Counted from the stretch's first letter, positions 23,183 to 37,641 are shown. The stretch: 64,000 bases of DNA from Erodium maritimum (GCA_963921825.1 OY997590.1:50175039-50239038), one strand, 5' to 3'. Notes: generated by a model from the letters alone, not told the origin. Numbers and translations are program-made.

Positions 23183-24440
23183 TAAATAATTAAATCGAGC
23201 TCGGGGCTATTATGTACACCATGCCAACATCACATCACAAATAGTGTTATCAAACAAGCATGTTATCAAACATCGTGTGATTTGATATGGACATGTTCGA
23301 CCTAGCTCCATCAAACAGACCCCGTTCGGTCCCAGTTTCGGCTCCCCGAGAGTCCCGCTCCTGAGACCCGAAAAATAAAAAAAAATCAAAAAATTCAGAT
23401 TTGATATAATTTTCAAAAATTCATTTTTCATGCATTAAATCCATAAAAAAGAACTTAAAAAATGTTACCAAACAATTTAGCAAAAGAATATGCTAAAATC
23501 GAAACTTTCAAGCAAAACCGAAACTTTCTCAACAACGTCTTGTAAATCCCGAAGGTAGCACGACTCTAATATCATTGTTGGGTCTTGAGGTATTGTAGGA
23601 GATGAACCAACTCGCAGCAGAAATAAATAAACCCGAGACCATGCAGGGAAAAACTACCACGATTAGATTCACAAAACAAAATAAAATAGATGAAGTGGCT
23701 CAACTTGCAGCTCCTGTGTATGAATAACAAACCGTTGAAATCCAAATTCCAGTGTTCACTTTGAATACCAATATGTGGAGAGTATTCGCTCCAAAAATCG
23801 GCTTCATCGGACCTCGGATGAACCTCCGATCGAGGTCTTGAAGGTGGCTGGTCGGAACAGAAACAATGCGGAAATTCTGCACCTTTTCTTCTTTATTTGT
23901 TCAAGAACACCAAGAAAAAATGATTGGCTTGAGTCTCCAAGATGGCTACATATCCTCTTAGGAATCAAAGCCACAGTTCTTGTGAAGAGAACTCAAGAAC
24001 ACCAAAAATAGAGAGAAACCTTGTAGAGAGAAGAAGGAGAAGTTGTGCTCCATCCATGTCTTGTGTTTTTGTTATGTTGAATAAGATGACTTAATTATCC
24101 CATCAATATAATAAACAACAATATAGAATAAGTATGGTGCAGAGAAGCATGGTGTAAATATGACTAGTATGATGCTAAGTATGCCTAGAAAAGATGGGGT
24201 TATGTGGTGAATCACCAACACCTTAATCCTTGTCTTTCTTACTTAGTAGTAATTAATCAAAAATTGATTAATTAATTCCATGGTATTTGGTTGCATGGGC
24301 ATCTCATGGGCCTCTTGGAACATGACCCGCATTCATTCACAACGAGGTCCCGTGACGCGCTCATCGCCTCTAAGCCTTCCACACTGGAAATGTCCAACAT
24401 TATCTGACGTGATCAATCCCAAGACACCAAGCCTTGTCTA
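23183..24440 (-). mobile_element. Cop-Z: decayed copia leader plus truncated 5' LTR
   Basis: 23183-23575 matches the copia leader in reverse (compare 18708-19263) with deletions and a decayed primer-site complement. From 23576 (TGTTGGGTCTTGAGG) an LTR begins. Its first part resembles the Cop-A family. Its middle (23750-23900) resembles the Cop-G LTR (CGGACCTCGGATGAACCTCCG). It stops at about 24440 inside the LTR, where Cop-C begins out of register. It is older than the neighbouring copies. Confidence 0.72.
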
Positions 24441-26094
24441 GTTGGAGATGAACCAACTCGCAGCGGAAAATCAATAAAAACCAAGAGACGATTAAAACCA
24501 TGAAACAACTAACAAAGAATGTATTTACAAGAGAAAAATTCAGCACTATCTCTTACCAAAACAAGAACACCGGTTAACGAATGATTGGCTTGAGTCTCCA
24601 AGACGCCTACGTATCCACATGGGAATCAAAGCCACGTAGTTCTTCTCTTTGAGGACTCAAGAACACAAAAATGGAGGAGGAAACTAGCCAAACCCGAAAT
24701 GGCCATGAAAAAGGGAGAGAAAAAGTGTTTCCTATTCTTGTCTTGTCTTTGTTATGTTGAAAAAAGATGACTTAAACATAACAAAACCCATACTTGTCCA
24801 ACTAAAGGCATGGGACAAGTATGGTGTCAAGTAAGGTGTAAATAGGACAAAGTATGGCAAGACAAGATTGGGTTAGGTGGTGAATCACCAACACCTTAAT
24901 CCTTGTCTTGCTTACTTAGTACTAATTAATCAAGACTTGATTAATTAGTTCCATGGGCCTTTCATGGGCCTCTTGGAACATGGCCCGTGGCCATTTCGAA
25001 CGAGTTCCCGTGATTCGCTCATCGCCTCCATGCCTTCCATACCGGAAATGTCCAACATTATCCGACGCGATCAATCCCAAGACTCCAAGCCTTGTCTCGA
25101 TCCGTAAAGTCCTATTCACTTACGGGCACATGACCCAAAACCCAGTTTTGGTCATGTCCCGAGACAACTCCCTCTTGGCCATTCTCCATAAATGTGTCAA
25201 TGAGTTTCATCCTCCGGTGTGACCCTTAGGTTTATGCATGTCAATAGATCAACGTAAAATCCCATTTTACTTGATCCTATTTAAGTGGCAACTAACGAGA
25301 CTTTAGTATTGCCTGACACTACATAACGAATCGACCCTGTCGATTCTAACCTTTCCGTCGTCCCTGTCATTATCCTTTTATCTCCGATATCCTGATTGAG
25401 ATAAGGCATAGAGCCGTCATCCTTATTATTCTCAATCACCGTTCCTTGATATGTGAGATGACTGAAGATATGATACCCAGTATCATGTGCATGGCCATGC
25501 TATTCTTCCAGTCACTCTCGATCAAGCGGCCGAGAACCGATATCTTTCCCATACCTTAGTATGAGGGATAAATCCCTTAGTCGTCTTTCGTGTCACTCAT
25601 GTAGCCCGTCCCCAAGCCAATCCTGGCCGTTATGGAAGCCCTGTTACGGACAACGTTAGGCTCAGGTCAAACTCAGTTGTTGACTACATAGCGATCACAA
25701 AGACTCCTTGGTCTAAGGATACATGACAAGCTACAACACTGAATATGTTCATGACTTAATCTATGGCACATATTCAGGGCGGGTCGTCCAATATCATGTC
25801 CCACATGATATCTATGATCAGACTCCGGAATCCCATTCCAATGACTAACAGAACGTAAGCCATAAAGAGCCATCTTTCATACTAGTCGCTTCTAGTGAAG
25901 CTTTGTTGACTAGGGACCCATCGAGTGTGATCTATCTCGATCTATGGTTCTATTCGCATGGTGGGCATAGATCAGAGCACACGTCGATATATTACTCCAA
26001 CACATAAGTAATATAAAGTCGCTTTAATTTTATTGCTAACGATGATATGTACATTTGGACATTTAGGATTGAACTACGGGCACTAAGACTAACA
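24441..26094 (-). repeat. Copia LTR (Cop-C 3' LTR, about 20 bp missing)
   Basis: The family start TGTTGGGTCTCGAGGTAGGG is missing and the sequence opens at GTTGGAGATGAACC. Diagnostic bases near 25980-26050 (ACGTCGATAT, AAAGTCGCTTT, GATATGTACAT) are shared in this window only with the first 400 bp of the LTR at 32447. Confidence 0.9.
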
Positions 26095-26245
26095 ATCTCC
26101 CACTTGCCCTAGTTCCAATCTAAACTCCAATATGTCCCCATCGACTTTACATGTCTAACATGTTCAGGCAGTGACACTGCCTTAGTCAAAGGGTTGGCTA
26201 TGTTATCATCTGTTGCAATATCGGTTATCTTCACTTCACCTCAGT

Positions 26246-27663
26246 TCAGTATTTATCTGATGAGGTGGATACGCCGCAGTACATGTTTGGATTTGTTATA
26301 CGATCTAGGCTTTTAGCTTGCGCAATGGCCCTTGTGTTGTCACAAGGTGGATTCACCGGGCTGGATGGGTTTTTAATTACACCCATCCCTGCCATGAATT
26401 TCCAAATCCACATACCCTCCTTAGCTGCCTCTGCAGCATCCATGTACTTGGCCTCTGTCGTAGATTCGGCAATGATATCTTGCTTTACGCTCTCCCAGCT
26501 AAAGCTCTGCCATTCAGCGTAAACACATATCCTGATTGACTTCTAAAGTCATCTGGATTTATCTTGGAAAACTAGCGTCTACTCATCCTTCGACGACTAG
26601 TTCAGCATCATCTTTCCCCCGGGTTAGAATGATGTCTACTGGTACAACATAAGGCTTACGAGACGTCTGGTCTCATACATGTCATGGCATATATGATCGA
26701 TCCTGCCCCCAGGCGCATAGGATTCTCATCATCCTTTTCAGCTCATCAGATGTCTTAGGACACTGAGTCTTGCTGAGATGAATGCCATGACTAGTGGGTA
26801 AGAGTCCTTTCTTTGAATCGAGCATTAAGAACCTACTCAATGCCTTGTTCACATAGGTTCCCTGACTTAAATCCAAGACCCTCTTGGTGCGATCTCTACA
26901 TATCTTAATCCTTAAGATATAAGAAGCATCGCCTAAGTCCTTTATTGAAAAACACTTCCTCAACCAAGCTTTAGTCTCGTGCAAGGTTGGGATGTCGTTT
27001 TCAATGAGAACCAGAAAGGTAATCTTGCTCCCACTAGCCTTCTTATAAACGCAAGATTCATCCTCGCTCTTGATTAAGCCAAATCCAATTACAGCTTGAT
27101 CAAAACGAAGGATCCAACTCCGAGAAGTTCGTTTCAATCCATAAATGGATTTCAACAACTTATAAATCTTTCCTTTATTCTTCGGATCGTCAAAACCTTT
27201 GGGCCGAGATATACAAACGTACTTAGTCAAATTTCCATTTAGGAAACGCGGTTTTGACATCCACTTTCCATATCTCGTAATTATGATACGCAGTTATGTC
27301 AAGAAGAATTTGGATCGATTTTGACCATAGCCACTAAGGAGAAGGTTTCCTCATAGTCAATCCATGCCTATAACCTTTCGCCACCAGTTGAGCTTTGTAG
27401 GTCAGAGGTTTGCCGTCCATATCCATCTTCACCTTGAAGATCCATTTGCATTCGATGGTCCTCACACCATTGATGGGATCAACCGGTTCCCAGACTCGGT
27501 TGTCCGACATGGATTGCATTTCCTCCCTCATGGCTCCCAACCATAATTCGGAGTTGGGCCCATCCACGACTTCCTGAAAGATGGCTGGATCATCGTGATC
27601 CACCATGACTTCATTGTCACCTCCGGATACCATATCTTGGAGGTGGAAGATTGATCCTTTCAA
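26246..27663 (-). pseudogene. pol: Cop-C reverse transcriptase-RNase H remnant lacking YVDD
   Basis: In sense order, 27663-27334 is the N-terminal part (shortened after LVAKGYRH), 27260-26682 the C-terminal part with FLVL joined to IENDIP, and 26443-26246 the RNase H piece. The catalytic motif deletion is the same as in the other copies. Confidence 0.86.
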
Positions 27664-27751
27664 ATCGCCTTGGACCTTCCGGAATTGTAACAGGAATTGG
27701 TTCTTACTCTACGACAATCTTTGGCTTCTTTCTACTGGGTTGCCAATTGGT

Positions 27752-29617
27752 TTAGACAGATCTGTACCATCCTGAATTTCTTCGAGATGCACAGTCCTCC
27801 CAATGACGTCTTTGGAAACAAAACTCCTTTTCCATAAAGACCCCACCCCATGCGATGAACACCATGTTCTCACTGGGATAATAGAAGTAGTATCCCCTTG
27901 TTGCTGTGGGATACCACACGAAGGTGCATATCTCAGATCTTGGTTCGAGCTTAGTCGAAACCAAATGTTTCACATAAGCCTCGCAACCACAAATCTTTAG
28001 GAAGGACAAAGCGGGCATCATCCCATATCATTTTAAAATGGTGTCCCTTCCACACCCTTCGTCGAAGCCCGATTCACTATGAATGCGGTCGTCTCTAGAG
28101 CATAATCCCAGAAATAGATTGGGAGATCAGTCCAACTAATAATGGAACGGACCATTGTCTAACAATGCCCGATTTCTCCTTTTGGCTACACATTTCATCT
28201 ACAGTGTCCTAGGAGGAGTCCATTCCAAAAGGATCCCATTCTCTTTTAGATGATCTAATAACTCTGTGGTCAAGTATTTTCCACCTCGATCCAATCGAAG
28301 TGCCTTAATACCTTTGTCGAGCTGGTTTTCTACTTTAGTCTTAAACTTTTTGAATTTATCAAAAGCTTTAGACTTATGTCTCAGCGAATAGACATAACCA
28401 TATTTACTGTAATCATCATTAAATGTGATAAAGTAGTTGAAACCCCTCCTGGCAAGTGAACTTATTGGTCTACACACACTCGAGTGTATCAGCCCCAATA
28501 ATTTACCCGCCCTATCACCGCGACCGATAAAAGGCGCTTTAGTCATTTTGCCCATCAAACAAACCTTGCACCTATCGATCGAATGGAATTCTAATGCGCC
28601 TGAAAGTCCGCACTTCTGAAGTGCTGATAGGTGCTTCTTGTTTATGCGACCTAAATGATAGTGCCTTAATAGAGTTAGGTTTAAATCGTTGGATTTAAAA
28701 CCTCTTGGTATTAACAGAATATATAGAACTTGAGGCATTGTTACCCATATCTAATATGTACAATCCTCCAACCAAGTCAGTACTGGTATAAAACATATCA
28801 TTGCATAGAACATTGAAAACTCCATTTCCAATATTAACATTATATCCTTCCTTGTCAAACACGGATACAAATATAATATTCCTACTGAAAGTAGGTATGC
28901 AATATACATTATACAGTACTAAGACAAGGCCTCTTGGCAAAGCAAGACTCATGGATCCTACAGCAGTTGCCACAACTCTGAGGTCCACTTCGTGCTTTCC
29001 AAACCTCTCCTACTTTCAGCCACCATATATAAGTGCATCTGTGAGATTCAGTCCTGGTATCTAATACCCATGAATCTTTGGAAGTAGAGAGATGTAGCTC
29101 TATAGTGTTAATACCAGATGAAGGCACGGTCCCACCGCCCTTCCTTAGATCATCCAGGTTTCCTGATGAAGGTGCAGTCCTACTGCCCTTCTTCAGATCA
29201 TCCACGCTATTTGATGAAGGCGCAGTCCCACTGCCCTTATTCAGATCAACTGTGAACTTCCTGTAATCCCGGTTCCAATGACCAGGCTATTGGCAGTAGA
29301 AGCAGACATTCTCATGTGTCTCATCTTTCCTGCCAAGTGCGCATGGGCCCCGCCGTTGCCACTTCCAATTCCCTTGTTGACCATCAGAATATCCTTGGAT
29401 CCCAGATCCCTGATATATTCTTCTCAGCAATTAATGACACTTCATGTAACTCTGATATGGTCTTAGAGACAGCCTTGTCAAGGACATATTCTTTGCGTTC
29501 AGACTTGAGGACTATCCTCAAAATTCTGTACCAGTCCAAATAGTTTGTCCCATTTAGCTTGACCCTGTCAAGAATGGTTTTTAATGACAAACTATTAATG
29601 TTCGCTGAATTTTCCAT
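27752..29617 (-). pseudogene. pol: Cop-C gag-protease-integrase remnant
   Basis: In sense order, gag is 29617-29384 (MENSANINSLSLK) with the shared deletion. The triplicated 48-bp unit is 29250-29107. The protease motif reads VLDTRTESH, where Cop-A, B and D have VLDTMTESH. The integrase is split over 28988-28695 and 28738-28199, with FITFNDDYS and LRLDRGGKYLT, and Lys at the Glu site. The integrase C-terminal part is 28021-27752. Stops and frameshifts are scattered through it. Confidence 0.85.
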
Positions 29618-31157
29618 TTGATCTACAACAGATAAAATTCAATCAGTAAACTGAATAAATTTTATGAAGATCAAGCTTAAACACCAACAATCGATTCTAA
29701 ACCTTTAGAATCTGAAACCAAGATCCTTGATTCACTCGATTAAGCTGAACTAATGCTCACCACTTAATCGAGCTATGTAGGTAGGACTCCATCCAATCAC
29801 ATCCAATGTGACTCCTGGCTAGGGTATGTACTTATGTACACGACTTACCCTATCTGTTACCCTAGCTCAACCTCAGGCTGAGAATCGTAGTCGGGTCCAC
29901 CAATTTTCAACTATGGCTCATCACTATGTAGGTGCTCCGCTAATGCGCACGACACCCACATATGTCGTCCAAACCTACTACCCCGCTTCCCCATGGATGC
30001 TCCGCTAATGCACACGACACCCATAGAACGGGGAGGTAGTAAGGTGTTGATGAGTGGGAGGTATCGGACATGACCCGTTTTTACTTGTCCAGTTGTGTTC
30101 AAAACTTTGGCACATCCTAGATGCGATGAGCACATAAACTACATTCCAAATGCAATGATGCCTCAAATTACATCCAATGTAATTCTTCCTTTGAACCCGT
30201 CAACTACATCCAATGCAATGACGGTTCTAAGGGTTCACACACAAGGATTACAATTCCAATTTTATCTTTGCATGTGAGGTGATATGCTCGGTAAATAAAG
30301 TTAAGCATGAAATTCTAAAACACATAGAATTAATCATGCATAAACTAAACCAAGCATAAAGCGATAAATGTGCACATAATAGCCCCCTAAACTAACTCCC
30401 ACTAGCTTCTTGAGCTCCACCGACTCCCGAAAAGCCACCAAATGACATTTTCGCCCTTTCCTCGTCTTGAGTAAAAAATTACAATTTAATACACGACTCG
30501 CAGGTCGGGAATAAATAAATATTATAAACAAGTGGTTCGACGACCACACCTTGAAAGAATAATTACACGCTAACTCTAACGGCTCGCAGGCCGTGAAAAG
30601 CGATAAATAATTAAATCGAGCTCGGGGCTATTATGTACACCATGCCAACATCACATCACACATCGTGTTATCAAACAAGAATGTTATCAAACATCATGTG
30701 AGTTTCCGGTTTTAATGAATAGCCAAGTTTCGAAAATTTTTGATGCTCGGTTTATCGAAACCGTTCAAAAATGAAACTTTTGAACATTTGATCTTCGAGT
30801 TCGTCATGACGGTTCCAAACTCGTCATAACTAACAAAACGGTTTAGCCTTGGCATATCAACCATCCAATGGTCATGCTAGGCCTAGCTCCGTCCAACGGA
30901 GCCCCGTTCGGTCCCGGTTTCGACTCCCCGAGAGTCCCGCTCCCGAGACCCGAAAAATCAATTTTTTTTTCAAAATTTCCAGATTTGAAATAATTTTCAA
31001 AAATTCATTTTACATACATTAAATCCATGAACAAGAATTTAAAACATGTTATCAAACAATTTAGCAAAACAACATGCCAAACACGAAACTTTCAAGCAAA
31101 ACCGAAACTTTGAACACCGTCTTGTGAATCCCGAAGGTAGCACGGCTCTGATACCAC

Positions 31158-32446
31158 TGTTGGGTCTCGAGGTAGGGTTGGAGATGAACCAACTCGCAGC
31201 GGAAAATCAATAAAAACCAAGAGACGATTAAAACCATGAAACAACTAACAAAGAATGGATTCACAAGAGAAAAATTCAGCACTATCTCTTACCAAAACAA
31301 GAACACCGGTTAACGAATGATTGGCTTGAGTCTCCAAGACGCCTACGTATCCACATGGGAATCAAAGCCACGTAGTTCTTCTCTTTGAGGACTCAAGAAC
31401 ACAAAAATGGAGGAGGAAACTAGCCAAACCCGAAATGGCCATGGAAGAGGGAGAGAAAATGTGTTTCCTATTCTTGTCTTGTCTTTGTTATGTTGAAAAA
31501 AGATGACTTAAACATAACAAAACCCATACTTGTCCAACTAAAGGCATGGGACAAGTATGGTGTCAAGTAAGGTGTAAATAGGACAAAGTATGGCAAGACA
31601 AGATTGGGTTAGGTGGTGAATCACCAACACCTTAATCCTTGTCTTGCTTACTTAGTACTAATTAATCAAGACTTGATTAATTAGTTCCATGGGCCTTGGT
31701 TGCATGGGCCTTTCATGGGCCTCTTGGAACATGGCCCGTGGCCATTTCGAACGAGTTCCCGTGATTCGCTCATCGCCTCCATGCCTTCCATACCGGAAAT
31801 GTCCAACATTATCCGACGCGATCAATCCCAAGACTCCAAGCCTTGTCTCGATCCGTAAAGTCCTATTCACTTACGGGCACATGACCCAAAACCCAGTTTT
31901 GGTCATGTCCCGAGACAACTCCCTTTTGGCCATTCTCCATAAATGTGTCAATGAGTTTCATCCTCCGGTGTGACCCTTAGGTTTATGCATGTCAATAGAT
32001 CAACGTAAAATCCCATTTTACTTGATCCTACTTAAGTGGCAACTAACGAGACTTTAGTATTGCCTGACACTACATAACGAATCGACCCTGTCAATTCTAA
32101 CTTTTCCGTCGTCCCTGTCATTATCCTTTTATCTCCGATATCCTGATTGAGATAAGGCATAGAGCCGTCATCCTTATTATTCTCAATCACCGTTCCTTGA
32201 TATGTGAGATGACTGAAGATATGATACCCAGTATCATGTGCATTGCCATGCTATTCTTCCAGTCACTCTCGATCAAGCGGCCGAGAACCGATATCTTTCC
32301 CATACCTTAGTATGAGGGATAAATCTCTTAGCCGTCTTTCGTGTCACTCCTGTAGCCCGTCCCCAAGCCAATCCTGGCCGTTATGGAAGCCCTGTTACGG
32401 ACAACGTTAGGCTCAGGTCAAACTCAGTTGTTGACTACATAGCGAT
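31158..32446 (-). repeat. Copia LTR (Cop-C 5' LTR, truncated)
   Basis: It starts TGTTGGGTCTCGAGG at 31158 beside the primer-site complement and stops at ACATAGCGAT (32446). The outermost 400 bp or so of the LTR, including its terminal CA in this orientation, are missing. The next base begins the oppositely oriented LTR of Cop-D. Confidence 0.92.
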
Positions 32447-34134
32447 TGTTAGTCTTAGTGCCCGTAGTTCAATCCTAAATGTCCAAATGTACATATCATC
32501 GTTAGCAATAAAATTAAAGCGACTTTATATTAATTATGTGTTGGAGTAATATATCGACGTGTGCTCTGATCTATGCCCACCATGCGAATAGAACCATAGA
32601 TCGAGATAGATCACACTCGATGGGTCCCTAGTCAACAAAGCTTCACTAGAAGCGACTAGTATGAAAGATGGCTCTTTATGGCTTACGTTCTGTTAGTCAT
32701 TGGAATGGGATTCCGGAGTCTGATCATAGATATCATGTGGGACATGATATTGGACGACCCGCCCTGAATATGTGCCATAGATTAAGTCATGAACATATTC
32801 AGTGTTGTAGCTTGTCATGTATCCTTAGACCAAGGAGTCTTTGTGATCGCTATGTAGTGAACAACTGAGTTTGACCTGAGCCTAACGTTGTCCGTAACAG
32901 GGCTTCCATAACGGCCAGGATTGGCTTGGGGACGGGCTACATGAGTGACACGAAAGACGGCTAAGGGATTTATCCCTCATACTAAGGTATGGGAAAGATA
33001 TCGGTTCTCGGCCGCTTGATCGAGAGTGACTGGAAGAATAGCATGGCCATGCACATGATACTGGGTATCATATCTTCAGTCATCTCACATATCAAGGAAC
33101 GGTGATTGAGAATAATAAGGATGACGGCTCTATGCCTTATCTCAATCAGGATATCGGAGATAAAAGGATAATGACAAGGACGACGGAAAGGTTAGAATCG
33201 ACAGGGTCGATTCGTTATGTAGTGTCAGGCAATACTAAAGTCTCGTTAGTTGCCACTTAAATAGGATCAAGTAAAATGGGATTTTACGTTGATCTATTGA
33301 CATGCATAAACCTAAGGGTCACACCGGAGGATGAAACTCATTGACACATTTATGGAGAATGGCCAAAAGGGAGTTGTCTCGGGACATGACCAAAACTGGG
33401 TTTTGGGTCATGTGCCCGTAAGTGAATAGGACTTTACGGATCGAGACAAGGCTTGGAGTCTTGGGATTGATTGCGTCGGATAATGTTGGACATTTCTGGT
33501 ATGGAAGGCTTGGAGGCGATGAGCGAATCACGGGACCTCGTTGGAAATGGCCACGGGCCATGTTCCAAGAGGCCCATGAAAGGCCCATGCAACCAAGGCC
33601 CATGGAACTAATTAATCAAGTCTTGATTAATTAGTACTAAGCAAGCAAGACAAGGATTAAGGTGTTGGTGATTCACCACCTAACCCAATCTTGTCTTGCC
33701 ATACTTTGTCCTATTTACACCTTACTTGACACCATACTTGTCCCATGCCTTTAGTTGGACAAGTATGGGTTTTGTTATGTTGAAGTCATCTTTTTTCAAC
33801 ATAACAAACACTAGACAAGAATAGGAAACACATTTTCTCTCCCTCTTCCATGGCCATTTCGGGTTTGGCTAGTTTCCTCCTCCATTTTTGTGTTCTTGAG
33901 TCCTCAAAGAGAAGAACTACGTGGCTTTGATTCCCATGTGGATACGTAGGCGTCTTGGAGACTCAAGCCAATCATTCGTTACCCGGTGTTCTTGTTTTGG
34001 TAAGAACTAGTGCTGAAATTTTCTCTTGTGAATCCATTCTTTGTTAGTTGTTTCATGGTTTTAATCGTCTCTTGGTTTTCATTGATTTTCCGCTGCGAGT
34101 TGGTTCATCTCCAACCTTACCTCGAGACCCAACA
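32447..34134 (+). repeat. Copia LTR (Cop-D 5' LTR, mosaic)
   Basis: The first part (near 32490-32560) carries ACATATCAT, AAAGCGACTTT and CGACGTG, which match the complement of the Cop-C 3' LTR. The later part (near 33495) carries ACATTTCTGGTATGG, which matches the Cop-B LTRs and not Cop-C. Confidence 0.9.
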
Positions 34135-35690
34135 GTGGTATCAGAGCCGTGCTACCTTCGAGATTCACAAGACGGTGTTCAAAGTTTCGGTTTTGCTTGA
34201 AAGTTTCGTTTTTGGCATGTTGTTTTGCTAAACTGTTTGATAACATGTTTTAAATTATTTTTTATGGATTTAATGCATGTAAAATGAATTTTTAAAAATT
34301 ATTTCAAATCTGGAAAATTTGAAATTTTTTTGATTTTTCGGGTCTCGGGAGCGGGACTCTCGGGGAGCCGAAACCGGGACCGAACGGGGCTCCGTTGGAC
34401 GGAGCTAGGCCAAGCATGACCATTGGATGGTTGATATGACAAGGCTAAACCGTTTTGTTAGTTATGACGAGTTTGGAACCGTCATGACGAACTCGAAGAT
34501 CAAATGTTCAAAAGTTTCATTTTTGAACGGTTTCGATAAACCGAGCATCAAAAAATTTCGAAACTTGGCTATTAATTAAAACCGGAAAATCACCTGATGT
34601 TTGATAACATGCTTGTTTGATAACACGATGTGTGATGTGATGTTGGCATGGTGTACATAATAGCCCCGAGCTCAATTTAATTATTTATCGATTTTCACGG
34701 CCTGCGAGCCGTTAGAATTAACGTGTAATTATTCTTTCAAGGTGTGGTCGTCGAACCACTTGTTTGTAATATTTATTTATTCCCGACCTGCGAGTCGTGT
34801 ATTAAATTGTAATATTTTACTCAAGACGAAGAAAGGGCGAAAAGGTCATTTGGTGGCTTTTCGGGTGTTGGCATCGGCTTGGAGTCGGTGGAGCTCAAGA
34901 AGCTAGTGGGAGTTAGTTTAGGGGGCTATTATGTGCACATTTATCGCTTTATGCTTGGTTTAGTTTATGCATGATTAATTCTATGTGTTTTAGAATTGCA
35001 TGCTTAACTTTATTTACCGAGCATATCACCTCACATGCAAAGATAAAATTGGAATTTTAATCCTTGTGTGTGAACCCTTAGAACCGTCATTGCATTGGAT
35101 GTAGTTGACGGGTTCAAAGGAAGAATTACATTGGATGTAATTTGAGGCATCATTGCATTTGGAATGTAGTTGATGTGCTCATCGCATCTAGGATGTGCCA
35201 AAGTTTTGAACACAACTGGACAAGTAAAAGCGGGTCATGTCCGATACCTCCCAATCATCAACACCTTACTACCTCCCCGTCCTATGGTTGTCGTGCGCAT
35301 TAGCGGAGCATCCATGGGGAAGCGGGGTAGTAGGTTTAGACGACATATGTGGGTGTCGTGCGCATTAGCGGAGCACCTACATAGTGACGAGCCATAGTTG
35401 AAAATTGGTGGACCAGACTACGATTCTCGGCCTGAGGTTGAGCTAGGGTAACAGATAGGGTAAGTCGTGTACATAAGTACATACCCTAGCCAAGAGTCAC
35501 ATTGGATGTGATTGGATGGAGTCCTACCTACATAGCTCGATTAAGTGGTGAGCATTAGTTCAGCTTAATCGAGTGAATCAAGGATCTTGGTTTCAGATTC
35601 TAAAGGTTTAGAATTGATTGTTGGTGTTTAAGCTTGATCTTCATAAAATTTATTCAGTTTACTGATTGAATTTTATCTGTTGTAGATCAA

Positions 35691-37553
35691 ATGGCAAATT
35701 CAGCGAACATTAATAGTTTTTTCATTAAAAACCATTCTTGACAGGGTCAAGCTAAATGGGACAAACTATTTGGACTGGTACAGAATTTTGAGGATAGTCC
35801 TCAAGTCTGAACGCAAAGAATATGTCCTTGACAAGGCTGTCTCTAAGACCATATCAGAGTTACATGAAGTGTCATCAGCTGCTGAGAAGAATATCTCAGG
35901 GATCTGGGATCCAAGGATATTCTGATGGTCAACAAGGGAATTGGAAGTGGCAAGGGCTGGGCCCATGCGCACTTGGCAGGAAAGATGAGACACCTGAGAA
36001 TGTCTGCTTCTACTGCCAACAGCCTGGTCATTGGAACCGGGATTACAGGAAGTTCACGGCTGATCTGAAGAAGGGCAGTGGGACTGCGCATTCATCAAAT
36101 AGCCTGGATGATCTGAAGAAGGGCAGTAGGACTGCGCCTTCATCAGGAAACCTGGATGATCTAAGGAAGGGCGGTGGGATCGTGCCTTCATTCGGTATTA
36201 ACTCTATAGAGCTACATCTCTCTACTTCCAAAGATTCATGGGTATTAGATACCATGACTGAATCTCACACATGCACTAATATATGGTGGCTGAAAGTAGG
36301 AGAGATTTGGAAAGCACGAAATGGACCTCAGAGTTGTGGTAGCTGTTGTAGGATCCATGAGTCTTGCTTTGCCAAGAGGCCTTGTCTTAGTATTGTATAA
36401 TGTATATTGCATACCTACTTTTAGTAGGAATATTATATCTGTATCCGTGTTTGACAAGGAAGGATATAATGTTAATATTGGAAATGGAGTTTTCAATGTT
36501 CTATGCAATGATATGTTTTATACCAGTACTGACATGGTTGGAGGATTGTACATATTAGATATGGGTAACAATGCCTCAAGTTCTATATATTCCGTTAATA
36601 CCAAGAGGTCTAAATCCAACGATTTAAACATAACTCTGTTATGGCACTGTCATTTGGGTCGCATAAACAAGAAGCGCCTATCAGCACTTCAGAAGTGCGG
36701 GCTTTCAGGTTCATTCGAATTCCATTCGATCGATAGGTGCAAGGTTTGTTTGATGGGAAAAATGACTAAAGTGCCCTTTATCGATCGCGATGAAAGGGCG
36801 GGTGAATTATTGGGGCTGATACACTCGAATGTGTGTAGACCAATAAGTTCACTTGCCAGGAGGGGTTTTAGCTACTTTATCACATTTACTGATGATTACA
36901 GTAAATATGGTTATGTCTATTCGGTGAGACATAAGTCTGAAGCTTTTGATAAATTCAAAGAGTTTAAGACTATAGTAGAAAACCAGCTCGACAAAGGTAT
37001 TAAGGCACTTCGATTGGATCGAGGTGGAAAATACTTGACCACAGAGTTATTAGATCATCTAAAAGAGAATGGGATCCTTTTGGAATGGACTCCTCCTAGG
37101 TCACTGTAGTTGAAAGAGCCAAACGGAGAAATCGGACATTGTTAGACAATGGTCTGTTCCATGATTAGTTGGACTGATCTCCCAATCTCTTTTAGGGGTT
37201 TTGCTCTAGAGACGACCGCATTCATAGTGAATCGGGCTTCGACGAATGGTGTGGAAGGGACACCATTTTAAAAATGGTACGGGATGATGCCCGCTTTGTC
37301 CTTCCTAAAGATTTGTGGTTGCGAGGCTTATGTGAAACATTTGGTTTCGACTAAGCTCGAACCAAGATCTGAGATATGCACCTTCGTGTGGTATCCCAAA
37401 GCAACAAGGGGATACTATTTCTACAATCCCAGTGAGAACATGGTGTTCGGCGCTTGGGGTGGGGTCTTTATGGAAAAGAAGTTTTGTTTCCAAAGACGTC
37501 ATTGGGAGGACTGTGCATCTCGAAGAAATTCAGGATGGTACAGATCTGTCTAA
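35691..37553 (+). pseudogene. pol: Cop-D gag-protease-integrase remnant
   Basis: Gag starts at 35691 (ATGGCAAATTCAGCG) and is frameshifted near 35720 by an expanded T run. 35822-36400 covers the gag tail, the zinc knuckle with Tyr for the final Cys, the 48-bp triplication (36059-36202) and the VLDTMTESH protease motif. 36321-37109 is the integrase core (FITFTDDYS, LRLDRGGKYLT). Beyond the stop a 4-bp deletion near 37110 is added to the Glu-to-Lys change. 37284-37553 is the integrase C-terminal part. Confidence 0.85.
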
Positions 37554-37641
37554 ACCAATTGGCAACCCAGTAGAAAGGAGCCAGAGATTGTCGTAGAGTA
37601 AGAACCAATTCCTGTTACAATTCTGGAAGGTCCAAGGCGAT

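Larger units (their letters stand above)
24441..32446 (-). mobile_element. Cop-C: coding-defective copia element truncated at both LTR ends
   Basis: In minus-strand sense, the 5' LTR is 31158-32446, lacking about 400 bp of its outer (5') end, and the 3' LTR is 24441-26094, lacking about 20 bp of its outer (3') end. The primer-site complement ends at 31156 and the leader is about 29618-31145. Neither flank shows a target duplication. The left end meets Cop-Z inside an LTR, and the right end meets the start of the Cop-D LTR head to head. The internal defects match Cop-A and Cop-B. Confidence 0.9.
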
